NCBI GenBank assembly: GCA_945971355.1
Contig: CAMFPD010000002.1
Location: 1-36,516, forward strand
Direction of reading: 5' to 3'
Length of the DNA: 36,516 nt
Origin: an uncultured Lachnobacterium sp.
GTDB lineage: Bacteria > Bacillota > Clostridia > Lachnospirales > Lachnospiraceae
A program made the position numbers and the translations under genes. The notes under the pieces were generated by a model, which saw nothing but the letters and a program-made list of their open reading frames with translations, did not search any database and had not been told where the DNA came from. Below, in pieces: positions 24,101 through 32,958 of this stretch. Every line of letters starts with the position of its first letter. The first letter of the stretch is position 1.

Positions 24101-25144
24101 ATGGCAAAAGAAGATAAATTAAAAGCATTAGATGCGGCAATTGCGCAGATAGAGAAGCAGTATGGAAAAGGCTCCGTTATGAAACTTGGAGAAAATACCG
24201 CGAACATGAATATTGAAACAGTTCCAACAGGTTCACTTAGTTTGGACATAGCTCTTGGATTAGGAGGTCTTCCTAAGGGACGAATTATTGAGGTGTACGG
24301 TCCTGAATCATCAGGTAAGACAACGGTCGCCCTTCACTGTATAGCAGAGGTACAAAAGCGTGGTGGCATTGCAGGCTTTATTGATGCTGAGCATGCTTTA
24401 GATCCTGTATATGCAAAAAATATAGGCGTTGATATTGATAATTTGTATATTTCACAGCCGGATTGTGGTGAGCAGGCACTGGAGATTACTGAGACAATGG
24501 TTCGTTCTGGTGCTGTAGATATTATTGTTGTTGACTCTGTTGCAGCTCTTGTTCCAAAAGCTGAAATCGATGGAGATATGGGGGATTCCCATGTAGGACT
24601 TCAGGCAAGGCTTATGAGTCAGGCGCTTAGAAAGCTTACAGGAGTTATTAGTAAATCAAATTGTACAGTTATTTTTATAAATCAGCTCCGTGAAAAAGTA
24701 GGAGTTATGTTTGGAAATCCAGAGACTACAACTGGAGGTCGTGCACTTAAGTTTTATGCTTCTGTAAGGCTTGATGTAAGAAGGGTTGAATCTCTCAAAC
24801 AGGCAGGAGAGGTGATTGGTAATCATGTAAGGGTTAAGATTGTAAAGAACAAGGTTGCTCCACCATTCAAGGAGGCTGAGTTTGATATTATGTTTGGACA
24901 GGGTATCTCAAAAGAGGGAGATATTCTTGATCTTGCAGCAAATGTGGATATTATCAGTAAATCTGGCGCTTGGTATGCTTACGAAGGTGATAAGATTGGA
25001 CAGGGACGTGAGAATGCTAAGACATATTTGAAAGAAAATCCAGAATTTGCAGCAATGATAGAACAGAAGGTGCGTGAATTTTATTTCTCAAATAATGAGG
25101 ATGAAGAGAATGATGAAGAAGTTGCTGATGTGACAGAGAAGTAG
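24101..25144 (+). CDS. recA: Recombinase RecA
   Basis: This 347-residue protein is the central recombinase and SOS co-protease. It forms filaments on single-stranded DNA, exchanges strands and triggers LexA self-cleavage. Walker A is 'GPESSGKTT', Walker B '[12 protein letters not shown]', loop L1 '[19 protein letters not shown]', and loop L2 contains '[16 protein letters not shown]'. The acidic tail '[15 protein letters not shown]' is typical. The start is the ATG after AAGGAG. Control is by the LexA box in the leader. recX follows 25 bases later. Confidence 0.98.
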   Translation: MAKEDKLKALDAAIAQIEKQYGKGSVMKLGENTANMNIETVPTGSLSLDIALGLGGLPKGRIIEVYGPESSGKTTVALHCIAEVQKRGGIAGFIDAEHALDPVYAKNIGVDIDNLYISQPDCGEQALEITETMVRSGAVDIIVVDSVAALVPKAEIDGDMGDSHVGLQARLMSQALRKLTGVISKSNCTVIFINQLREKVGVMFGNPETTTGGRALKFYASVRLDVRRVESLKQAGEVIGNHVRVKIVKNKVAPPFKEAEFDIMFGQGISKEGDILDLAANVDIISKSGAWYAYEGDKIGQGRENAKTYLKENPEFAAMIEQKVREFYFSNNEDEENDEEVADVTEK

Positions 25145-25169
25145 ATTAAATAAGTAATAGAGGATACCT

Positions 25170-25793
25170 ATGGTTGTTGTTAAAGAATATGAACCAATGG
25201 GTAAGGGTAAGTACCGTGCGGTTTTCGATAATGGTGTATCATGCGTGTTATATCGTTCAGAGGCTGCACGGTTTTCTCTTAAAACAGGAAGTTTTTTAAA
25301 TGAAGAACAGTATAGTGCTCTTATGGAAGAGATAATTGGAAAGAGAGCTAAAAGGCGTGCTATGCATATTTTAGAGCAGATGGATAGAACAGAACATGAG
25401 TTAAGAGAAAAACTTACAAAGAGTGAGTACCCAGAGGAATGCATAGATGATGCTATTGAGTATGTGAAGAAATATAAATATATAGACGATGAACGATATG
25501 CCTTCAATTATGTCCGGTTTCATCAGGAAAAATTGAGTAAGCAACAGTTGACAGTTAAGTTGTCTCAAAAGGGAGTAAATAAAGAGTTAATAACAGCGGC
25601 ATTGGAGTCTGAATACGAGGCTGACGATGAAGAAAAAATAAGAACATTACTTGAAAAGAAGCACTATGACTATGAAAAAATGGATAGAAAAGAGTGTAAC
25701 AGAGTATACCAGTACATACTTCGAAGAGGCTTCAAAAGTAATGATATATTGAAAGTAATGAGAGGGTTTAGTGAAAATTGCACAATATATTGA
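25170..25793 (+). CDS. recX: RecA modulator RecX
   Basis: This 207-residue helical-repeat protein binds and modulates RecA filaments. The RecX pattern is clear: 'AMHILEQMDRTEHELREKL', 'DDAIEYVKKYKYIDDERYA', 'SKQQLTVKLSQKGVNKELI' and 'YQYILRRGFKSNDILKVM'. An N-terminal extension of about 65 residues ('KEYEPMGKGKYRAVFDNG') is common in Firmicute RecX. The gene directly follows recA with a modest AGAGG site and is likely co-transcribed, so it should also be damage-induced. Confidence 0.94.
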   Translation: MVVVKEYEPMGKGKYRAVFDNGVSCVLYRSEAARFSLKTGSFLNEEQYSALMEEIIGKRAKRRAMHILEQMDRTEHELREKLTKSEYPEECIDDAIEYVKKYKYIDDERYAFNYVRFHQEKLSKQQLTVKLSQKGVNKELITAALESEYEADDEEKIRTLLEKKHYDYEKMDRKECNRVYQYILRRGFKSNDILKVMRGFSENCTIY

Positions 25794-25823
25794 GTGCAAA
25801 GTGAGGTTTACCTACTATATTGC

Positions 25824-25852
25824 TTGACATAATATGTATAAACAGTTAAAAT
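25824..25852 (+). promoter_or_regulatory. Sigma-A promoter of rny
   Basis: The sequence shows perfect TTGACA, a 17-base spacer and TAAAAT, giving an rny leader of about 75 bases. A weaker second -10-like set (TATATT/TACAAT) lies at 25896-25905. Confidence 0.8.
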
Positions 25853-25916
25853 TTAATTGTTGTTAATTATGACAAAAAAGGTGTAAAAGCTTGTTATATT
25901 ACAATGAAAATTTAAT

Positions 25917-25931
25917 AAAGGAGGTGCTCCT
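25917..25931 (+). promoter_or_regulatory. rny ribosome binding site inside a small hairpin
   Basis: AAAGGAGGTG is an almost ideal Shine-Dalgarno sequence. It is followed directly by CTCCT, so AGGAG (25919-25923) and CTCCT (25927-25931) can form a 5-bp stem with a 3-base loop. Initiation of RNase Y could thus be restrained by structure. Confidence 0.55.
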
Positions 25932-25934
25932 GTA

Positions 25935-27482
25935 ATGCTACAAATTATCATTACTGCTGTAGTGTCCGTCCTTGTAACTGCAATTGTTGTATGGTATTTA
26001 GCTTCTTCATATCAGAAGAACTCAGCAAAATCAAAAATTGGTAATGCTGAGGAGAAAGCTAGAGAAATCATTGATGATGCTGTTAAAACTGCTGAGGAGA
26101 AAAAGCGTGAGTCTATGCTTGAGATCAAAGAAGAGTCAATTAAGGCTAAGAATGATCTTGATAAAGAAATCAAAGAGCGTAGATCTGAAATCCAGAAGAA
26201 CGAGCGTAGAATTGTTCAGAAGGAAGAAAATCTCGATAAGAAACTCGAGGCCATTGAGAAACGTGAAAGCAACTTCGCAGTGAAGGAAGAGGAATTAAAG
26301 AAGCAGAAGATTGAAATTTCTAAGCTTAATGAGCAACGTATACAGGAACTGGAAAGAATTTCAGGACTGACCTCCGAACAAGCAAAAGAATACCTCTTAA
26401 AGACCATTGAAGAAGATGTAAAACTTGATACTGCAAAATTAATTAAGGAAATGGAAAACAAGGCTAAGGAAGAGGCTAATAAGAAAGCGAAAGACTATGT
26501 GGTTACAGCTATTCAGAAATGTGCTGCAGACCATGTATCTGAGACAACCATTTCTGTTGTTCAGCTTCCAAATGATGAGATGAAAGGTCGAATTATTGGT
26601 CGTGAGGGTAGAAATATCCGCACACTTGAAACAATGACCGGGGTTGATCTTATCATAGATGACACTCCAGAAGCTGTTATTTTATCAAGTTTTGATCCTA
26701 TCCGAAGAGAAGTCGCAAGGATCGCTTTGGAGAAGTTAATTGTTGATGGCCGTATTCATCCAGCTCGCATTGAGGAGATGGTTGAGAAGGCTCAAAAAGA
26801 AGTTGAAACAATGATACGTGAAGAGGGTGAAGCTGCCACATTAGAAGTTGGTATTCACGGAATTCACCCTGAGTTAGTTCGTTTACTTGGAAAAATGAAG
26901 TTTAGAACAAGTTACGGACAGAATGCACTTAAGCATTCAATTGAAGTTGCACAGCTTACAGGGTTGCTTGCTGCTGAAATTGGTGAGGATGTCAGATTGG
27001 CTAAACGTGCTGGACTTTTACATGATATTGGAAAGGCTGTTGACCATGAGATGGAAGGCTCACATATTCAGTTGGGCGTTGATTTATGTAAGAAGTACAA
27101 AGAGTCTGCCTTGGTGATTAATGCAGTAGAATCACATCATGGCGATGTTGAACCAGAATCTTTGATTGCATGTCTTGTTCAAGCGGCTGATACAATCAGT
27201 GCTGCTAGACCGGGAGCGAGAAGAGAGACAATTGAAACATATTCTAACCGTTTACAACAGTTAGAGGAAATTACAAATGGTTATAAGGGCGTTGAAAAAT
27301 CTTTTGCTATTCAGGCCGGAAGAGAAGTTCGAATTATGGTAGTTCCTGAGCAGGTCAGCGATGCTGATATGGTATTGATGGCCAGAGATATATCTAAGCA
27401 GATTGAATCTGAATTAGAGTATCCAGGACAGATTAAGGTAAATGTAATTCGTGAGTCGCGAGTTATTGATTACGCAAAGTAA
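25935..27482 (+). CDS. rny: Ribonuclease Y
   Basis: This 515-residue membrane-anchored endoribonuclease starts mRNA decay in Firmicutes. An N-terminal helix ('[19 protein letters not shown]') is followed by a long charged coiled coil (about 35-180). A KH domain follows ('[20 protein letters not shown]'), then an HD metal-dependent catalytic domain with '[12 protein letters not shown]' and '[10 protein letters not shown]'. The C-terminal part has '[12 protein letters not shown]', as usual. The length matches Bacillus RNase Y (about 520). The gene is monocistronic between its own promoter and a strong terminator. Confidence 0.97.
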   Translation: MLQIIITAVVSVLVTAIVVWYLASSYQKNSAKSKIGNAEEKAREIIDDAVKTAEEKKRESMLEIKEESIKAKNDLDKEIKERRSEIQKNERRIVQKEENLDKKLEAIEKRESNFAVKEEELKKQKIEISKLNEQRIQELERISGLTSEQAKEYLLKTIEEDVKLDTAKLIKEMENKAKEEANKKAKDYVVTAIQKCAADHVSETTISVVQLPNDEMKGRIIGREGRNIRTLETMTGVDLIIDDTPEAVILSSFDPIRREVARIALEKLIVDGRIHPARIEEMVEKAQKEVETMIREEGEAATLEVGIHGIHPELVRLLGKMKFRTSYGQNALKHSIEVAQLTGLLAAEIGEDVRLAKRAGLLHDIGKAVDHEMEGSHIQLGVDLCKKYKESALVINAVESHHGDVEPESLIACLVQAADTISAARPGARRETIETYSNRLQQLEEITNGYKGVEKSFAIQAGREVRIMVVPEQVSDADMVLMARDISKQIESELEYPGQIKVNVIRESRVIDYAK

Positions 27483-27494
27483 TTAGGAACCTTT

Positions 27495-27540
27495 AAACTG
27501 GAAAGTAGGGTAGCAGATACCTGTACTTTCCAGTTTTTTT
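27495..27540 (+). terminator. Rho-independent terminator of rny
   Basis: AAACTGGAAAGTA pairs with TACTTTCCAGTTT, with an inner GGTA/TACC pairing, and is followed by a run of T residues. Confidence 0.92.
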
Positions 27541-27592
27541 ATATGCTTGAAGCTTCGGCTTTCGTGTATTAAAAGATGAATTTTGATGTTTG

Positions 27593-27656
27593 ATAATAAC
27601 GCATGCATAAATATGTAAATTATATATTTAATAATAACGTATGTAAATATATAAAT
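27593..27656 (+). repeat. Imperfect direct repeat upstream of fapA
   Basis: ATAATAACGCATGCATAAAT (27593 onward) recurs as ATAATAACGTATG-TAAATAT (27631 onward), with repeat units about 26-28 bases long, 38 bases apart, just before the fapA start. This AT-rich stretch of about 140 bases also has a small GAAGC-TTCG-GCTTT hairpin at 27550-27563. No convincing promoter hexamers are visible, so the repeats may be binding sites for an unknown regulator. Confidence 0.5.
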
Positions 27657-27679
27657 GGTATTTGAATTGGGTTGTTTTT

Positions 27680-29122
27680 ATGGGAGAGAATGTAGAAAAT
27701 TTTGTTGATGAAAAGCAGAAAGAAATAATAGTTCACATATCACCAGATGATATGGAAGTGACAATTAATATTCCTGTTGTTTATGAGTCAGATGTTAATC
27801 CATATGTTTTTTCGCGTGAAGAAATATTGGAGTCTTTATCTCAAAAGGATGTTAAGTTTGGGATTGACAAAGAGTTGATTGAAAAAATTGTAGAGGAAAG
27901 AGATTACGGAAGGGATATTATTGTGGCAAAAGGAGAGTCAGCAGTTGACGGAGTTGATGCCAGATTTGATTTTTGTTTTGATACAAATCTGACATCTAAG
28001 CCTACTATCAGAGAAGATGGTACTGCGGACTATTGGAGTATTCATTTGGTAGAGCTTGTGAAAAAACGTCAGATTGTTGCTAAATATTATGATTCCATTG
28101 AAGGAAAAGACGGAATGACCACAAAAGGAAATATTATAAGATGTAAAAAAGGAAGGGAACTTCCTCAGATTATTGGTCATGGTTTCTATAAGGTAGATAA
28201 TAATCATCTTTATGTGTCTGATATTGATGGTAAGATAGAATATACAAACAAGAAAATATTGATTATGCCGGTTTATGAGATATATGGTGATGTATGTATG
28301 AAAACTGGAAATATTTCTTTTAAGGGAGATGTAATAATACATGGAAATGTAAGAACTGGTATGTCAATTGAATCTAATGGAACAGTCACTATAGATGGAG
28401 TTGTGGAAGCTGCAACAATAACAGCACAAAAAAATATTCTTATACGTGGCGGTATACAGGGAGGAAAAAAGGCTGTTGTTATTTCCAAGGCTGGAATAAG
28501 TGTTGGATTTATTGAGTATGCACATGTAGAAGCTGAGGAATCTATAACTGCAGATTCAATTTTAGATAGTGTTGTAGTAAGCCACGGCCAAGTCATAGTT
28601 CAAGGCTCTAATTCTGGGATTGTAGGTGGAAGCACTTATGCTACAGTTGGTGTTGTAGCAAATACTATTGGAAATAGACATGGAGTTAAGACTGAAGTGA
28701 CAGCTGGTAAACCAATGAATCTTATTCAGGAATTGTTTATGCTTCAGTCTCAGGTGTTTGACGATAAAGCTTTGGTGGAGAAGATAGAAACTGCTTTAAA
28801 AGCTGTTGATGATGAGGCAAAAGAGAATCCGCTTACTGAGAAAAAGAAACAAACCAGAATGGAATTATTGCGAGTTAAGGTTGGAAAACAGGCTGAAATC
28901 ACAAAGAATAAATCAAGATTAGAGTACATAAATTCAATTATGGAAAAGGCAAAAGAGGCAACTATAAGGGTTGAACATGAAATTTTTCAGGGCAGTGTTA
29001 TTTCCATTAACGGTCAAAAAACTACAGTAGAGCAGAGACAGGATGGTGTTGAATTTGTGGAGAATGAAAAGCGTCTGCGAATGTATTCTTTGGCTGCGAT
29101 GGAGGCTGGTGGAGTAATATGA
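27680..29122 (+). CDS. FapA family (DUF342) polymer-like protein
   Basis: This protein of about 480 residues has the FapA/DUF342 layout. There is an acidic N-terminal domain, a central region ('ITVAKGESAVDGVDA'-like, here 'IIVAKGESAVDGVDARFDF'), and a right-handed beta-helix of short Gly/Val/Ile repeats ('ISFKGDVIIHGNVRTGMSIE', 'GTVTIDGVVEAATITA', 'IQGGKKAVVISKAGISVGFI'). A C-terminal coiled coil follows ('TEKKKQTRMELLRVKVGKQ'). The family is named after flagellar assembly protein A of Vibrio; its biochemical role is poorly known. It fits a motile organism, like the chemoreceptors in this window. The start is uncertain: neither the track TTG (27662) nor the ATG at 27680 has a good ribosome site. 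It overlaps the Nudix gene by ATGA. Confidence 0.88.
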   Translation: MGENVENFVDEKQKEIIVHISPDDMEVTINIPVVYESDVNPYVFSREEILESLSQKDVKFGIDKELIEKIVEERDYGRDIIVAKGESAVDGVDARFDFCFDTNLTSKPTIREDGTADYWSIHLVELVKKRQIVAKYYDSIEGKDGMTTKGNIIRCKKGRELPQIIGHGFYKVDNNHLYVSDIDGKIEYTNKKILIMPVYEIYGDVCMKTGNISFKGDVIIHGNVRTGMSIESNGTVTIDGVVEAATITAQKNILIRGGIQGGKKAVVISKAGISVGFIEYAHVEAEESITADSILDSVVVSHGQVIVQGSNSGIVGGSTYATVGVVANTIGNRHGVKTEVTAGKPMNLIQELFMLQSQVFDDKALVEKIETALKAVDDEAKENPLTEKKKQTRMELLRVKVGKQAEITKNKSRLEYINSIMEKAKEATIRVEHEIFQGSVISINGQKTTVEQRQDGVEFVENEKRLRMYSLAAMEAGGVI

Positions 29123-29664
29123 TTGAGATATTAAAAAGAATTAAAAGAGAACTTGTATACAAGGGATCAATATTAGATATTTATAAAGATACAATGCAAT
29201 TGCCAAATGGTAAGACTGAAGAATGGGATTATGTTGCACATAGAATGGGTGCGGCTGCAGTGTTGCCGGTTTTACCAGATGGAAGAATCGTTATGGTAAG
29301 ACAATACAGAAATGCTTTAGAGAGAGAAACTTTGGAAATACCTGCTGGATGTAGGGATAGTCTTACAGAGGATACTCTCGTAAGTGCATCGAGGGAACTG
29401 GAAGAGGAAACGGGATACCATAGTGATGATATTAGTTTTCTAATTTCACTTAAGACAACGGTTGCTTTTTGCAATGAGTCAATTGATGTTTACTTGGCAA
29501 AGAATCTGGTGAAGGGTGAACAGCACCTTGATGATGCAGAAGCGATAGAAGTTGAGATACATAGCCTGGATGAATTGTGCGATATGATTTATAAAGGACA
29601 ACTTCAAGACTCGAAAACAGTATCTGCGATTTTGGCATATTCTAATTTGGTAAATAAAAAGTAG
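29119..29664 (+). CDS. Nudix hydrolase, ADP-ribose pyrophosphatase type
   Basis: This 181-residue cytoplasmic Nudix enzyme probably splits ADP-ribose into AMP and ribose 5-phosphate. The Nudix box is 'GCRDSLTEDTLVSASRELEEETGY': the REL-EETGY core and the catalytic glutamates are intact, with one extra residue between the first Gly and Glu. The N-terminal 'YKGSILDIYKDTMQLPNGK' and 'AAAVLPVLPDGRIVMVRQYR' are typical of the NudF/ADPRP group. The start overlaps the fapA stop by ATGA, so translation is likely coupled although no functional link is obvious. Confidence 0.93.
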   Translation: MIEILKRIKRELVYKGSILDIYKDTMQLPNGKTEEWDYVAHRMGAAAVLPVLPDGRIVMVRQYRNALERETLEIPAGCRDSLTEDTLVSASRELEEETGYHSDDISFLISLKTTVAFCNESIDVYLAKNLVKGEQHLDDAEAIEVEIHSLDELCDMIYKGQLQDSKTVSAILAYSNLVNKK

Positions 29665-29690
29665 TGTCAATTTGAAGTGTGGGGGATAGA

Positions 29691-30989
29691 GTGGACAAGA
29701 ATAAATTTGCGTTAACACCACCAATGGGGTGGAATAGCTATGACTATTATGATACTACAGTAAATGAACAGCATATTAAAGATAATGCAGCATATATGGC
29801 AAAGCATTTGAAAAAATATGGTTGGGAATATATTGTGGTGGATATAGAATGGTATTCATATGGAGCTGGAAGCAGGAGAAATGAATATCAGTATATACCG
29901 TTTGGTAAAGTTGAGATGGATGAATTTTCCAGATTACTACCTTGCCCGGAGAGATTTCCATCATCCGTAAATGGCAAAGGATTTGCACCGTTAGCAGAGT
30001 ATGTTCATAGTCTGGGGTTAAAATTTGGAATTCATATTATGCGTGGTATACCGAGAATTGCAGCACATCTTGGAACGGGAATCAAAGGAACGGATAAAAC
30101 TGCATCGGATATAGCTAACGCGTATTCGATTTGTCCTTGGAATCCAGATATGTATGGTCTGGACGTGGGTAAACAGGAGGCTCAAGCATACTATGATTCG
30201 TTAATGGAGCTTTATGCAGAGTGGGGTGTTGATTTTGTAAAGTGCGATGATATTTGTCGTTATGATGCAGATACTTCTGAACAGGAAATCATTATGTTAC
30301 ATCGTGCAATTAGCAAATGTGGTCGTCCAATTGTACTTAGTCTTTCACCTGGCCCAGCTATTATAGATAAAGCATGGGTGTATGAGAAGTATGCAAATAT
30401 GTGGAGAATTACTGATGATTTGTGGGATGATTGGAAGCATATTGTCAACATGTTTGATCGATGTGAAATTTGGCAAAACCATGTGTCAGAAGGATGCTAT
30501 CCGGATTGTGATATGATTCCATTTGGAATGATAGGAAGAGGCTTTAGAAAGGAACGTAAAACGAATCTTACAATTGACGAACAGGTGTCGTTAATGACAT
30601 TGTGGTGTATCTTCCGTTCCCCATTAATGCTTGGAGCAGAGCTTACACAGTTGGATGATGAAACTGAGAAGCTTTTGACAAATGAGAAAGTGCTTCATCT
30701 TCTTAAACATTCTCATGGAGCGAAACAGCTTCGAAGAAATGAAAAAGAAGCAGTATGGACTTCCGTTGATGATGAGGCTGGCATAGTTTATGTTGCATTA
30801 TTTAATCTTGGAGAGGAATTTGCAAATTTATCTGTCGATGTCCAGGAATTGTGCGATAGTTTATCATTAGACTTTTTGTATGAAAGTCAGACTACAATTG
30901 TAGAACTGTGGAGTGGTAAAAGATATATGGATATATCAGATAATATACCAAAACACGGCGCAAGATTATTTAGGATTGAGAAACAGTAA
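29691..30989 (+). CDS. Glycoside hydrolase family 27, alpha-galactosidase-like
   Basis: This is a (beta/alpha)8 glycosidase of about 432 residues. It starts with the GH27 signature 'LTPPMGWNSYDYY' and continues with 'YIVVDIEWYSYG', 'GLKFGIHIMRGIPR' and 'GVDFVKCDDI', where Asp186 is the probable nucleophile. 'MWRITDDLWDDW' contains the probable acid/base Asp242. Then come 'SEGCYPDCDMIPFGMIGRG' and 'SLMTLWCIFRSPLMLGAEL', and a C-terminal beta domain. There is no signal peptide, so it acts inside the cell on imported oligosaccharides. The long insert 'GAGSRRNEYQYIPFG' differs from classical alpha-galactosidases, so the sugar specificity is not fixed. The track GTG (29679) lacks a ribosome site; the GTG at 29691 follows GGGGGA and is preferred. 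It probably belongs to the fapA-Nudix transcript. Confidence 0.88.
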   Translation: MDKNKFALTPPMGWNSYDYYDTTVNEQHIKDNAAYMAKHLKKYGWEYIVVDIEWYSYGAGSRRNEYQYIPFGKVEMDEFSRLLPCPERFPSSVNGKGFAPLAEYVHSLGLKFGIHIMRGIPRIAAHLGTGIKGTDKTASDIANAYSICPWNPDMYGLDVGKQEAQAYYDSLMELYAEWGVDFVKCDDICRYDADTSEQEIIMLHRAISKCGRPIVLSLSPGPAIIDKAWVYEKYANMWRITDDLWDDWKHIVNMFDRCEIWQNHVSEGCYPDCDMIPFGMIGRGFRKERKTNLTIDEQVSLMTLWCIFRSPLMLGAELTQLDDETEKLLTNEKVLHLLKHSHGAKQLRRNEKEAVWTSVDDEAGIVYVALFNLGEEFANLSVDVQELCDSLSLDFLYESQTTIVELWSGKRYMDISDNIPKHGARLFRIEKQ

Positions 30990-30995
30990 AGTATA

Positions 30996-31024
30996 AAAAG
31001 CCTGACGGAATGTCAGGCCTTTTG
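30996..31024. terminator. Bidirectional terminator between the GH27 and DAHP synthase genes
   Basis: AAAAAGCCTGAC, loop GGAAT and GTCAGGCCTTTT form a GC-rich stem flanked by A on the left and T on the right. It can end transcripts of the two convergent genes from either side. Confidence 0.9.
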
Positions 31025-31039
31025 TTTTATTAAAATTAT

Positions 31040-32068
31040 TTAGTTCATTTCAGCGATTGTATAGATGAGATTTTTTGAGTCTTCCCAACCGAGGCATGGA
31101 TCTGTAATTGATTTTCCGTAAACGTGTTCACCAATTTTCTGACATCCCTCTTCAATGTAGCTTTCTATCATTAGTCCTTTTACGAGAGTTCTAATCTCAT
31201 GGGAAATGCTTCTGTTGTGCATTACTTCTTTAGCAATTCTAACCTGCTCCTTGAATTTCTTTCCAGAGTTAGAATGGTTTGTATCAATAATGCAGGCTGG
31301 ATTTACCAAATCCATTTTTGCATACATTTCGTTGAGTCTTATTAAATCCTCATAATGATAGTTTGTAGTTGTATTTCCATGCTTACTTACAGCACCACGT
31401 AATACAACATGTGTAAGAGGATTTCCTGTTGTTTCAACTTCATAACCGCGATATACAAAGTGGTGAGGATGCTGAGCGGCGTACACAGAGTTAAGCATAA
31501 CTGAAAAATCTCCGCTGGTAGGGTTTTTCATTCCGCTTGCCACGTCGAAACCACTTACAGTGAGACGATGCTGCTGATCCTCAACTGAACGTGCACCTAT
31601 AGCAACATATGAGAGAATATCCTCTACATATCCCCAGTTTTCTGGGTATAGCATTTCGTCAGCACAAGTCAAACCACTTTCATTTACGGCACGAATGTGC
31701 ATTTTTCTCATTGCGATAAGTCCTTCAACCATATCAGGATCTTTTTCAGGATCTGGCTGGGAAGCAATACCTTTATAACCTTCTCCTGTTGTACGAGGCT
31801 TGTTTGTATATATTCTAGGAATGATAATAACCTTATCCTTTACGTCTTCCTGGATTTTGGTGAGCCTGCTTACGTAATCACATACTGAATCTTCATTATC
31901 AGCAGAGCATGGCCCGATGATAAGTAAAAATCGGTCATCCTTCCCAGTGATAACATCAGAAATCATTGCATCACGTTGTTTCTTTAATTCTACAAACTCC
32001 TTTGATACAGGATACTGTTCCTTTATTTCAGCTGGAGTTGGAAGCTGATTTAAAAATGTGAAACTCAT
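31040..32068 (-). CDS. 3-deoxy-7-phosphoheptulonate (DAHP) synthase, type I alpha
   Basis: This 342-residue enzyme joins phosphoenolpyruvate and erythrose 4-phosphate, the first step of the shikimate pathway. It is the AroF/G/H class: 'LLIIGPCSADNEDSVCDYV', 'IIPRIYTNKPRTTGEGYKG', 'GARSVEDQQHRLTVSGFDV', 'GMKNPTSGDF', 'VLRGAVSKHGNTTTNYHYED' and 'IIDTNHSNSGKKFKEQ'. Metal-site Cys in 'GPCS', His, Glu and Asp residues are all present. This class is normally feedback-inhibited by an aromatic amino acid; which one cannot be read here. The ATG follows AGGAAAGGAG. It is divergent from the 3-dehydroquinase gene, which acts two steps later in the same pathway. Confidence 0.97.
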   Translation of the reverse strand: MSFTFLNQLPTPAEIKEQYPVSKEFVELKKQRDAMISDVITGKDDRFLLIIGPCSADNEDSVCDYVSRLTKIQEDVKDKVIIIPRIYTNKPRTTGEGYKGIASQPDPEKDPDMVEGLIAMRKMHIRAVNESGLTCADEMLYPENWGYVEDILSYVAIGARSVEDQQHRLTVSGFDVASGMKNPTSGDFSVMLNSVYAAQHPHHFVYRGYEVETTGNPLTHVVLRGAVSKHGNTTTNYHYEDLIRLNEMYAKMDLVNPACIIDTNHSNSGKKFKEQVRIAKEVMHNRSISHEIRTLVKGLMIESYIEEGCQKIGEHVYGKSITDPCLGWEDSKNLIYTIAEMN

Positions 32069-32097
32069 AAGTAACTCCTTTCCTTTTACAGAAATAA

Positions 32098-32126
32098 ATG
32101 ATAATGTAAAAATATGTCGATGTCAA
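32098..32126 (-). promoter_or_regulatory. Promoter of the DAHP synthase gene (minus strand)
   Basis: Read on the minus strand: TTGACA, a 17-base spacer and TATCAT. Its -35 lies one base from the -35 of the opposite promoter. Confidence 0.8.
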
Positions 32127-32127
32127 T

Positions 32128-32156
32128 TTGCATTGGAGCATTTAAATAGCTATAAT
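32128..32156 (+). promoter_or_regulatory. Promoter of aroD
   Basis: The sequence shows TTGCAT, a 17-base spacer and a perfect TATAAT, 36 bases before the aroD start. It is back to back with the DAHP synthase promoter. Confidence 0.8.
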
Positions 32157-32191
32157 TAGATTAAATTTTATATGATTTATAAGGAGAGGTT

Positions 32192-32956
32192 ATGGAAAAA
32201 CCAATTATTATAAAAGGAAAACATATTGGAGAAGGAAAACCCATAATTTGTGTTCCTGTAATGGGAAAAACTAAAAATGAAATAGTTGAGTCCATTAAGA
32301 AAATGGTAAATGATAAATGTGAGATGATAGAATGGAGAGTTGATGCATTTGAGGAATGCAATAGTGTTAATGCATTGAAGGCGGTAATTGAGGAGGTTGC
32401 CCCATTATTAAAAGATACTTTGTTTGTGTATACATATAGAACCAAACGTCAGGGCGGTTTGGGAGAACTGCCGGAGGATGTGGTGGCAGATATTAGATTG
32501 GCGGCTGCTGAGACCGGATTGGTAGATTTTATTGATGTGGAATATTTTATGATAGATCATCCTCGTAAAATTATCAAAGAGCTTAAAAAGTTTGATGTAC
32601 ACATAATTGCATCACATCATGACTTTAACGATACTCCTGGTAATAGAATAATTAACTCTATATTGGAGAAAATGAATGATAGTGGGGCTGATGTGGTTAA
32701 GCTTGCTGTTATGCCGCAAACTATGGATGATGTGATGAGCTTGCTGATTGAGACAAATGATTTTCATAATCGTTATCCTAAAAAACCATTGATTACAATG
32801 TCTATGGGAAAATTAGGATCAGTTTCAAGAGTTATTGGAGAATATGTAGGTTCATGTGTTACCTTTGGCGCTAAGGAAGTAGCGAGCGCACCAGGGCAGC
32901 TTGAATATAGTGAATTAAATCAAGTGTTAAATATTTTACATAAGGCAGTGGAGTAA
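32192..32956 (+). CDS. aroD: 3-dehydroquinate dehydratase, type I
   Basis: This 254-residue type I dehydroquinase converts 3-dehydroquinate to 3-dehydroshikimate through a Schiff base. The active-site set is present: 'EWRVDAFE' early, catalytic His in 'IIASHHDFNDTP', Schiff-base Lys in 'ADVVKLAVMPQT', and late 'ITMSMGKLGSVSRVIGEYVGS' and 'SAPGQL'. The length matches the family (about 250). It has its own promoter and an AAGGAGAGG site. With the divergent DAHP synthase it forms a small aromatic-biosynthesis pair. A 26-codon ORF starts directly after the stop. Confidence 0.97.
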   Translation: MEKPIIIKGKHIGEGKPIICVPVMGKTKNEIVESIKKMVNDKCEMIEWRVDAFEECNSVNALKAVIEEVAPLLKDTLFVYTYRTKRQGGLGELPEDVVADIRLAAAETGLVDFIDVEYFMIDHPRKIIKELKKFDVHIIASHHDFNDTPGNRIINSILEKMNDSGADVVKLAVMPQTMDDVMSLLIETNDFHNRYPKKPLITMSMGKLGSVSRVIGEYVGSCVTFGAKEVASAPGQLEYSELNQVLNILHKAVE

Positions 32957-32958
32957 GT

